From an uncultured Eubacteriales bacterium (lineage in GTDB: Bacteria > Bacillota > Clostridia > Oscillospirales > QAKW01): a stretch of 20,025 bases of DNA. The notes under the pieces are model-generated. The model saw nothing but the letters and a program-made list of their open reading frames with translations. It made no database searches and was not told the origin of the DNA. A program made the translations under genes and the position numbers. Shown in pieces: positions 14,466-19,483 of this stretch (the first letter of the stretch is position 1; each line of letters starts with the position of its first letter). Where the stretch lies: the NCBI GenBank assembly GCA_902492505.1, contig CABULU010000037.1:1-20025 (forward strand). Direction: 5' to 3'.

Positions 14466-14477
14466 GTGAACTATAAT
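14449..14477 (+). promoter_or_regulatory. Rightward promoter embedded in the XRE operator
   Basis: TTGACT (14449-14454), 17 nt, TATAAT (14472-14477): 11 of 12 consensus bases on the plus strand. It is divergent from XRE copy 2 and points into a stretch with no credible gene. The equivalent position before XRE copy 1 lacks a -10. Confidence 0.55.
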
Positions 14478-14483
14478 AATTAC

Positions 14484-14694
14484 GACGGAATATAATCCTT
14501 ATTTGCAGCGCGTTCTATATTGAAGGACAAAAATGTAAAAATTCAGACAAAATTCGACAAAATAATCGGATTTTACATATTATAATACGTATACAATCTA
14601 TATTAATGCTACACATACTCGGTATAAGCACGTGGCTGTCGTGCAAAAAACAACACTATCCGCTTTTGACCCCTGCGGATAGTGTTGTTTTTTT
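14484..14694 (+). ncRNA. Gene-free stretch; possible small RNA ending at the 14645-14694 hairpin
   Basis: Between XRE copy 2 and spoVM about 300 nt (14391-14695) hold no convincing protein gene. On the plus strand there are a near-consensus promoter (14449-14477), a second possible one (TCGACA 14554-14559, 18 nt, TATTAT 14578-14583), a small hairpin GCACG/CGTGC at 14628-14644 and a strong terminator-like hairpin with seven T. A transcript of about 105 or 210 nt is thus possible. Against this, the hairpin is explained as the spoVM terminator read on the minus strand. No known RNA family recognised. Confidence 0.25.
14645..14694. terminator. Strong hairpin terminator, bidirectional in design
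   Basis: A perfect stem of 19 bp (14645-14663 with 14675-14693; 13 bp mixed plus 6 A-T) and an 11-nt loop. T-runs occur on both strands (seven T rightward, six leftward). It begins one base after the spoVM stop and most simply ends the leftward spoVM transcript. Confidence 0.92.
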
Positions 14695-14695
14695 A

Positions 14696-14770
14696 TCAGT
14701 TATGTATTTTGAAAATCTTTTTCAAAATTCCTGCAATCATGCGGGGCGGCTTTATAACGACTACTTTCAA
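14696..14770 (-). CDS. spoVM: Stage V sporulation protein SpoVM
   Basis: A 24-codon reading frame starting at TTG 14770, with sequence MKVVVIKPPRMIAGIL then KKIF and a basic end. It aligns without gaps to Bacillus subtilis SpoVM (26 residues), sharing Met1, Lys2, Ile6, Lys7, Pro9, Gly14 and Ile15 plus conservative changes at several others; Pro9 is the residue known to matter for curvature sensing. SpoVM is an amphipathic peptide that binds the convex forespore membrane and recruits SpoIVA to start coat assembly. A strong GGAGG (14785-14781) lies about 10 nt upstream and overlaps the stop of the preceding small gene. A stop codon lies upstream in frame, so no longer version exists. It ends directly at a terminator. 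Homology is judged by eye. Confidence 0.82.
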   Translation of the reverse strand: MKVVVIKPPRMIAGILKKIFKIHN

Positions 14771-14786
14771 CTGTGGCTCTCCTCCT

Positions 14787-14936
14787 TCAGCCTTTTAGCA
14801 AAAATATACCGATAACAAGCAGTACGCATGCGAATATCAGAACTAAAAAAATATCCGGTATGAATATCTGCATTATCGTGCCGAGCGAAAAGCAGGTGAT
14901 AGCCAGCCCGAAAATCTTTAAATTACGTTGATTCAT
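14787..14936 (-). CDS. 49-residue two-helix membrane protein, unrecognised
   Basis: A short open frame from ATG 14936 to TGA 14787. The N-terminus MNQRNLK is polar and basic, followed by two hydrophobic stretches (about residues 8-26 and 29-47) separated by a Pro-Asp turn and a C-terminal Lys-Gly. A GGGGGT sequence about 7 nt upstream can serve as ribosome binding site. Its stop codon overlaps the region of the spoVM ribosome binding site (17-nt gap), so the two are almost surely co-transcribed. I do not recognise the family. Position suggests a role in sporulation membranes; this is inference. Confidence 0.7.
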   Translation of the reverse strand: MNQRNLKIFGLAITCFSLGTIMQIFIPDIFLVLIFACVLLVIGIFLLKG

Positions 14937-14969
14937 CGTCCGACCCCCACCGCCTTTGCGTTCTTAACC

Positions 14970-14998
14970 TATATTATGCAGCTCGGCGGATATTGGTT
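14970..14998 (-). promoter_or_regulatory. Possible sporulation (sigma-K/E-like) promoter
   Basis: On the minus strand CATAATATA (14978-14970) fits the sigma-K -10 CATANNNTA, with AAC (14998-14996) 17 nt upstream as a partial -35. Predicted start near 14963 gives a leader of about 27 nt holding the GGGGGT site. The sigma-E -35 is not at the right spacing. No good sigma-A promoter is seen here. Confidence 0.25.
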
Positions 14999-15350
14999 AA
15001 AATATACCGGCGTTGTATATTTCCTGATTGCAGATTTTGAGACTGTTCAGCGCCCGCTCGAAATTTTTTTCGTCATTATATTCCGCATATACTATAAGGT
15101 CGCTTATTCCTCGGCTGATTTTATCAATCAGCTCGCGTGAAAAGAAAAGCTCGTTTAGCGCTTCCGAGCTGTCAAATCTGTCGGACATCTTTCGGCACAG
15201 ACCCGCTTTTTCGTCAAAGTCAGAATTCTGGCATTCATTTATCATATCATCAATGTCCCGTGCAAGCGAATTGCAATAGAAAATTTCGCAAACGGCTCCT
15301 GTAACAATCAGAATAAAAAGAAGGCTAAAGCAGATGATGCTTCTTTTCAC
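14997..15350 (-). CDS. DUF4363 family protein
   Basis: A 117-residue protein with an N-terminal hydrophobic anchor or signal (residues 4-24, SIICFSLLFILIVTGAVCEI) and a predominantly helical, charged domain after it, the usual layout of DUF4363. Its function is unknown. DUF4363 genes often follow DUF421 genes in Clostridia, as here: the start overlaps the DUF421 gene by 26 nt. Translation starts at GTG 15350 with AAGGAG about 10 nt upstream inside the DUF421 coding sequence. The protein probably faces the outside of its membrane and acts with the DUF421 protein (inference). Confidence 0.82.
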   Translation of the reverse strand: MKRSIICFSLLFILIVTGAVCEIFYCNSLARDIDDMINECQNSDFDEKAGLCRKMSDRFDSSEALNELFFSRELIDKISRGISDLIVYAEYNDEKNFERALNSLKICNQEIYNAGIF

Positions 15351-16029
15351 GCTGTTTTTTCTCCTTTTTTACAATAAATGTTTTGCCGTCGCTGTCGCGC
15401 GTCAGCAAAAATATTTCTTTGGGGTCAGATACTCCCTGGGCTGCCAGCACCCGGTCAAGCCAGCCGTCTGACAAACCTTCGGGCATATTTTCCTTGATTA
15501 CCCTGCCGTCTATTATTATATTGTCGGGCATGTCGTTTGTATCGGCGGGTTTAACCTTCATATCCTGGGGAGTGAGCGGCAGCTTTTCCGGCTTTGAAAT
15601 TATGCTTACGTTTCCGTTTGTCTCAAGTATCGCATAATCGATATCTTCGATTTTCATTACTCCCGATGTGCGCATCGCCTCTGTTAGGTCGTCGATGGAT
15701 ACCCGAGCGCGTTTCATCTCGTGCTGATATATTTGACCCTTGTATACCATTACAATAGGTTTTCCGTAGAAAAAGTAACGGGTTTTTATAGATTTCAGGG
15801 TTATAAGAGATATACCCAGCTCAATCGCCGCAAGCGTGAAAATGGGGAATATGCCTGATAAAATCGGCTTGTCGGTGTCCTGTATCGGCATGGACGCCAG
15901 TTCCGAAATAAGTATTGTTATAACAAGCTCGCTCGGCTGAAGCTCGCCTATCTGCCGCTTGCCCATTATCCGCACTGCCAAAATCACCGCAAAATATAAA
16001 ATAAAGCACCGTAAAATAATAAAAGCCAC
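15325..16029 (-). CDS. DUF421/YetF-like membrane protein
   Basis: A 234-residue protein: three N-terminal hydrophobic helices (about 2-21, 33-50 and 57-79) with the family motif MGKRQIGELQPSELVITILI (22-41) between the first two, then the cytosolic YetF domain (about 85-234). Relatives occur in spore membranes; the B. subtilis 2Duf protein of this family affects spore wet-heat resistance. The start is set at GTG 16029 because AGGTGA (16043-16038) lies 8 nt upstream and the resulting N-terminus fits the family; the open frame continues to 16158 but includes the end of vanY. The ribosome binding site and start codon sit within a hairpin that also looks like the vanY terminator. It forms a cluster with DUF4363, a small membrane protein and spoVM. 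Confidence 0.87.
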   Translation of the reverse strand: MAFIILRCFILYFAVILAVRIMGKRQIGELQPSELVITILISELASMPIQDTDKPILSGIFPIFTLAAIELGISLITLKSIKTRYFFYGKPIVMVYKGQIYQHEMKRARVSIDDLTEAMRTSGVMKIEDIDYAILETNGNVSIISKPEKLPLTPQDMKVKPADTNDMPDNIIIDGRVIKENMPEGLSDGWLDRVLAAQGVSDPKEIFLLTRDSDGKTFIVKKEKKQREKKHHLL

Positions 16030-16051
16030 GGGGTCAATCACCTCGTGGCTT
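16009..16051 (-). terminator. Hairpin after vanY that encloses the DUF421 ribosome binding site and start
   Basis: On the minus strand an 8-bp stem (16051-16044 with 16030-16023, AAGCCACG/CGTGGCTT), extended inward by two G-C pairs past a mismatch, is followed by TTATTATTTT. It has the form of an intrinsic terminator for vanY, but the AGGTGA site and GTG start of DUF421 lie inside the stem-loop, so it may also restrict translation. Confidence 0.7.
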
Positions 16052-16093
16052 ATTTTGTACGCATTTCCTTTATTTATGCAAAAACTATATGCT

Positions 16094-17041
16094 TTAAAGC
16101 CCGGCGTCCGCCTTTGCTTCATCGCGCAGTTTGATAAGCATTTCATAATACTCTTCATAGGTTATTGAGAGCTCTGTGCAGGCCTTGGCGTGTTCTACGC
16201 CGATATAGCGGTAGTGCCACGGCTCATATAAAAATCCCGTGATATCCTCCGCATCCTTGCGATAGCGCATGATAAATCCGTATTCCGCGCAGTGCTCTTT
16301 TAGCCATTTGTACTCATCTGTGCTGTCAAAGCTGTCGTCAAGATAGCCGAATTTAGAGACTATTTTTGATGAGCAGACATCTGCTGCAAGTCCGGTGTGG
16401 TGTTCACTCGAACCGGGAGGCGCGATGTATTCCCCGGCTTTTTCTTCAGCCTGTGCCAGTGAATATCCTTCATTCAGGTATCGCTGTGTTCTTGTTTCGA
16501 ATTTGTTTTTCTGAGACGAATATGTTCTGTATCCCGAGTAAAGAATAAGGTCGCTGTATCCGTCCGCTCTTGCTGCTGACAGCATGTCGGAAAGCGCATT
16601 TGCCGCCGTTTGCTCCATCTGATAGTCGCAGCCGCTCGGAATCACAAGATTTTCAGGCTCGTAGTCGGAGCCGACCTTGTGCTGCTTGTTTATTAAAATT
16701 GAGTATTTGGAATTTAAAAATTCATCAAGATATTCATATGCCTGAACCGCGCTCATGTTTTTTGTCAGCGAAAAGCTTTTATAACCGCTGCCTCTGTCAT
16801 TATTTTTATCGGTTTCATCCGGCTTGCTGTTTTCATTCGTATCGGGATTACTGTCGTCTTTACCGGGCTTATCGTTTTCTCCTGCGTCGGTATTTTCGTT
16901 TGTTTCACTGCCTGTGTCATCTGTTCGGTCCTGCTGGCTCGGATTTTTGCCGCCGATAACATCCGTCACCGATACGACTGTAACTGCGGCAATTATTAGT
17001 ATGATAACGCATAGTATTGCGGTAAGCTGTTTTCTTTTCAA
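16094..17041 (-). CDS. VanY-type D-alanyl-D-alanine carboxypeptidase (membrane-anchored)
   Basis: A 315-residue protein with an N-terminal membrane anchor (about 6-28), a low-complexity Asp/Asn/Glu/Thr/Lys linker (31-86) and a C-terminal zinc peptidase domain of the VanY/LAS type. Zinc and catalytic motifs are intact: SEHHTGLAAD (212-221; His214, Asp221) and EPWHYRY (273-279; Glu273, His276), with the upstream YRTYSSQ (171-177). It removes the terminal D-Ala from peptidoglycan stem peptides outside the membrane. I place the start at TTG 17041, preceded after 5 nt by AGGTGA; the predicted transcription start at about 17053 excludes longer versions, though GTG 17050 is possible. No van regulatory or ligase genes are nearby, so it is likely a housekeeping or sporulation peptidase rather than a resistance gene. 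Confidence 0.92.
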   Translation of the reverse strand: MKRKQLTAILCVIILIIAAVTVVSVTDVIGGKNPSQQDRTDDTGSETNENTDAGENDKPGKDDSNPDTNENSKPDETDKNNDRGSGYKSFSLTKNMSAVQAYEYLDEFLNSKYSILINKQHKVGSDYEPENLVIPSGCDYQMEQTAANALSDMLSAARADGYSDLILYSGYRTYSSQKNKFETRTQRYLNEGYSLAQAEEKAGEYIAPPGSSEHHTGLAADVCSSKIVSKFGYLDDSFDSTDEYKWLKEHCAEYGFIMRYRKDAEDITGFLYEPWHYRYIGVEHAKACTELSITYEEYYEMLIKLRDEAKADAGL

Positions 17042-17059
17042 TTTTTTCACCTCATAACC

Positions 17060-17088
17060 AGTATAACTTTTTTGATTTGTTTTTTCAA
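17060..17088 (-). promoter_or_regulatory. Promoter of the vanY-type gene
   Basis: On the minus strand TTGAAA (17088-17083), 17 nt, TATACT (17065-17060). Predicted start near 17053, right at the AGGTGA ribosome binding site, so the leader is only about 12 nt. Confidence 0.75.
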
Positions 17089-17113
17089 TATATATTATAA
17101 ATTTCTCATTTTC

Positions 17114-17122
17114 TGATACAAT
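17114..17122 (+). promoter_or_regulatory. Extended -10 promoter for the membrane-anchored protein gene
   Basis: TGATACAAT (TGn plus TACAAT 17117-17122) without a recognisable -35 at 17 nt. The predicted start near 17129 lies after the ATG at 17126, which supports translation from GTG 17147. Confidence 0.5.
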
Positions 17123-17146
17123 AAAATGAGAACGGAGAGTGTGAAA

Positions 17147-17749
17147 GTGAAGCAATATACAAAAAATTGGATGATGGCGTTTACTATTTCTCTGCTTGTG
17201 TGCGCATGCTTTGTGCTTGCGTTTATGCTGTATCTCAATTCACAGGGCGGCGGCGCAGAGGAGCAGCCTGCGCCGAGTCGGAGCGAAGCGGACGAGCAGA
17301 GTGCGAAAGAGGAATTTACGGATATACCCGATAATGTCGGAGCTGTTTCCTTTACGGAGGATCAAATAACGGAGCTTGCGCGCAATATTTTTTCTCTTGA
17401 CGGATTTTTAAATAATGTCAGCGTTGAGCTGAAGTCTGACGGCGAGATAAAGGATAAATCCGCGCTGTTAAAGCAGTATCCCGAGCTTGAAAAATATTCT
17501 CTTTTGCTGTCCGCCGTGGAGCACCGTAATATCGAGGTTACCGGCGGTCTTTCGGATAACGGCGGCATGGCGGCGTTTGAGATAGAGTCGGTTACCGTAG
17601 CCGGCGTGCCTATTGATAAGGGGCTTATAAGTCCGTTTATCGAGGAGGACGATTTTTCCGAGCTTTTCAGTGTGGAATTTGACAGTGTTGAGGTGGACGA
17701 CGGGCTTTTGGTGTTTAAAAACGGCGTGCCGGATATTCTTAAGTATTGA
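17147..17749 (+). CDS. Membrane-anchored protein of unknown function
   Basis: A 200-residue protein with one N-terminal transmembrane helix (about 10-30), a Gly/Glu/Ser-rich linker (33-60) and a compact C-terminal domain (about 65-200) expected outside the cell. The domain is acidic and rich in beta-prone stretches (IEVTGGLSDNGGMAAFEIES, then VEFDSVEVDDGLLVFKNG). I do not recognise the family; the architecture resembles small extracytoplasmic sensor or binding proteins of Firmicutes but no function should be assigned. The start is GTG 17147, about 9 nt after GGAG (17134-17137); an ATG at 17126 lies before the likely transcription start. It is divergent from vanY and 73 nt upstream of the DivIVA-like gene, which has its own promoter. 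Confidence 0.8.
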   Translation: MKQYTKNWMMAFTISLLVCACFVLAFMLYLNSQGGGAEEQPAPSRSEADEQSAKEEFTDIPDNVGAVSFTEDQITELARNIFSLDGFLNNVSVELKSDGEIKDKSALLKQYPELEKYSLLLSAVEHRNIEVTGGLSDNGGMAAFEIESVTVAGVPIDKGLISPFIEEDDFSELFSVEFDSVEVDDGLLVFKNGVPDILKY

Positions 17750-17757
17750 AAAAGCAG

Positions 17758-17786
17758 TTGATTTTTGCTGCCCGCAATGATATACT
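17758..17786 (+). promoter_or_regulatory. Promoter of the DivIVA-domain gene
   Basis: TTGATT (17758-17763), 17 nt, TATACT (17781-17786) preceded by TGA (extended -10). Predicted start near 17793, leader about 30 nt with GGGGGA before the ATG. Confidence 0.65.
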
Positions 17787-17822
17787 GTTATAAATAACGG
17801 CTTTCATGCGGGGGACAACGTA

Positions 17823-18455
17823 ATGAGTGAGATTTTCAAAACCGAATTTCGCGGCTACAACAAGCAGGATGTCGCGGATTATATAATGACGCTTAATTCT
17901 CAAATGGAGGAGCTCAAAGCTCAGCTGGACAGCAAGGAGACCGAGCTTTCCCGCTTAAGAGTCCGTGTGAGCGAGGCGGAAAATGCAAATTCAGCGGATG
18001 CGGAGAACGAGCTGCGTCAAAAAATTTATGCCGACGCCGAGCGTGAACTGAGAGTGAAGCTGGAGCTGGAGCTTGAAAATAAGTATAAGCAGGACAGCGA
18101 GGGCGGAGTTTACATTATCCGTGAGGAGTTAAACGCACTGCGCGAAAAATCCGCTATGTACGACGAGCAGAAGGAAATGCTTGCGGAACTTATGATAAAG
18201 GCACGCACCGACGCGGCGGAGGTTATGAATGACGCTGAAAAGCGTTCCGCTCAGCTGCTTGAGGAGACTTTTGAGAAAATGGCGCGGCTTGAGGGCGATT
18301 TCAGGGAAATGAAAAAGAACGTTATGCTCTCAAAATCCGAAATGGATACCCGGCTCACCACTATACGTCACTATCTTGATGATTTTACTCAGTACATTGA
18401 CCTTGCCGAAAGAGATATTTCAAATACCGTTGAAAATTTCAAACAGAATATCTGA
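17823..18455 (+). CDS. DivIVA-domain coiled-coil protein
   Basis: A 210-residue protein. The N-terminus FKTEFRGYNKQDVADYIMTL (5-24) is the DivIVA/GpsB membrane-binding signature. The rest is almost wholly charged, heptad-like coiled coil (about 25-170) with a shorter helical end (175-210). DivIVA-type proteins bind curved membrane at poles or septa and recruit cell-division, wall-growth or chromosome-anchoring partners. Length is similar to DivIVA (about 160-230) and longer than GpsB (about 100). This gene is not in the usual ylmD-sepF-ileS cluster, so it may be a second paralogue. The start ATG 17823 has a GGGGGA site 8 nt upstream. Confidence 0.85.
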   Translation: MSEIFKTEFRGYNKQDVADYIMTLNSQMEELKAQLDSKETELSRLRVRVSEAENANSADAENELRQKIYADAERELRVKLELELENKYKQDSEGGVYIIREELNALREKSAMYDEQKEMLAELMIKARTDAAEVMNDAEKRSAQLLEETFEKMARLEGDFREMKKNVMLSKSEMDTRLTTIRHYLDDFTQYIDLAERDISNTVENFKQNI

Positions 18456-18475
18456 CTTGAATTGATTTTAACAGT

Positions 18476-18547
18476 ATTCCCCCGCCTTTGGGCGCAGGCG
18501 GCGCTTTAACGCCTGATGCTCTGTCCGCTGGGGAATTTTATATTTAA
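18476..18547 (+). terminator. Branched hairpin element, probable terminator of the DivIVA-domain gene
   Basis: An outer 7-bp stem ATTCCCC (18476-18482) / GGGGAAT (18530-18536) encloses two hairpins: CGCC-TTTG-GGCG (18483-18494) and CAGGCG/CGCCTG (18495-18500 with 18510-18515, 9-nt loop), then a 14-nt unpaired stretch. ATTTTATATTT follows. It most likely ends the DivIVA transcript, but the branched form is unusual for an intrinsic terminator. Confidence 0.5.
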
Positions 18548-18581
18548 ATAATAAAGTTGATTAAAAAATATTTCCAAACAC

Positions 18582-18610
18582 TTGAAATCGCGGTATTTTT
18601 ATGATATAAT
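18582..18610 (+). promoter_or_regulatory. Strong promoter of rpsB-tsf
   Basis: TTGAAA (18582-18587), 17 nt, perfect TATAAT (18605-18610) preceded by TGA. Predicted start near 18617, giving a 100-nt structured leader. Confidence 0.85.
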
Positions 18611-18616
18611 AGCAAA

Positions 18617-18716
18617 CCGTAATACGCACACTTCGGTGTACGCCGTTGTTGCCGGCACTGCCGGTTTGGCGAACATACGCCGGGTGGAGGTATAAACTAA
18701 AAAGGAGGACATTGTC
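18617..18716 (+). promoter_or_regulatory. Structured 5' leader of rpsB (candidate autoregulatory RNA)
   Basis: The leader contains a hairpin with a canonical C(UUCG)G tetraloop (18624-18642 region, ACAC/GTGT), a CCGG/CCGG hairpin (18652-18664), and two mutually exclusive pairings of GGCG 18668-18671: with CGCC 18641-18644 upstream or CGCC 18678-18681 downstream. A ribosome-binding-site-like GGTGGAGG (18683-18690) lies before the true GGAGG (18704-18708). Leaders of ribosomal protein genes often bind the encoded protein; that is inference here. Confidence 0.45.
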
Positions 18717-19460
18717 ATGTCAGTAGTTTCAATGAAACAATTGTTGGAGGCAGGCGTTCATTTCGGACACCAGACCAGAAGATGGAACCCTAAAATGAGT
18801 GAGTACATCTTTACGGAAAGAAACGGTATTCACATCATCGACCTGCAGAAAACCGTCAAGAAAATCGAAGAGGCGTACATGTTTGTTCGCGATACTGTGG
18901 CTGAGGGCGGCACTATTTTATTTGTCGGAACCAAAAAGCAGGCACAGGATTCTATCCGTGAAGAGGCAAAGCGTGTTGACATGTTTTATGTCAGCGAGCG
19001 TTGGCCGGGTGGCATGCTTACAAACTTCAAGACAATCAAAAAGAGTATCCAGCGTCTGCGCCAGATAGAAAAGATGGAAGAGGACGGCACGTTTGAGCTT
19101 CTGCCTAAGAAAGAGGTTCTCGGTCTTCTGCACGAGAAGGAAATTCTTGAGAAAAATTACGGCGGTATCAAGGATATGCCGAATGCCCCGACAGTGATGT
19201 TTGTAGTAGATCCCAAAAAGGAAAAAATTGCGATTTCGGAAGCACATTCACTGGGAATTCCGGTTGTTGCTATTGTTGATACCAACTGTGACCCAGATGA
19301 AATAGAATATCCCATTCCCGGAAACGACGACGCTATCCGTGCGGTTAAGCTTATAGCCGAGACGATGGCAAACGCTGTTTTAGAGGGAAAACAGGGCGAG
19401 CAGTTTGAAGAGGAATCAGATGAAGAGGCGGCGGCGGACAGTGAAGAGGCTGCCGAGTAA
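18717..19460 (+). CDS. rpsB: 30S ribosomal protein S2
   Basis: A 247-residue S2 with the family start MSVVSMKQLLEAGVHFGHQT, the GVHFGHQTRRWNPKM block, the SERWPGGMLTNFKT motif at about 97-110 and PNAPTVMFVVDPKKE further on. S2 binds the 30S head-body junction late in assembly and is needed for S1 or mRNA interaction. The core ends near residue 225 and is followed by an acidic tail (EEESDEEAAADSEEAAE), common among Clostridia. A GGAGG (18704-18708) 8 nt before ATG 18717 sets the start. It is followed after 23 nt by tsf, the conserved pair. Confidence 0.98.
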   Translation: MSVVSMKQLLEAGVHFGHQTRRWNPKMSEYIFTERNGIHIIDLQKTVKKIEEAYMFVRDTVAEGGTILFVGTKKQAQDSIREEAKRVDMFYVSERWPGGMLTNFKTIKKSIQRLRQIEKMEEDGTFELLPKKEVLGLLHEKEILEKNYGGIKDMPNAPTVMFVVDPKKEKIAISEAHSLGIPVVAIVDTNCDPDEIEYPIPGNDDAIRAVKLIAETMANAVLEGKQGEQFEEESDEEAAADSEEAAE

Positions 19461-19483
19461 TATAAAAGGAGATAGAGTGTAGT

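Noticed and set aside
14606..14815. Plus-strand open frame across the spoVM hairpin
   Set aside because: It reads through the strong hairpin and over spoVM, with no ribosome binding site; the minus-strand genes explain this stretch better.
16094..17041. Vancomycin resistance cluster
   Set aside because: Only a VanY-type peptidase is present; no vanH/A/X ligase module or two-component system is nearby, so a housekeeping peptidase is the simpler reading.
18510..18536. CTGATG followed by GGGGAA, reminiscent of a hammerhead ribozyme core
   Set aside because: The required CTGATGA - stem II - GAAA order and a cleavage-site NUH are not present; the stems do not fit a hammerhead.
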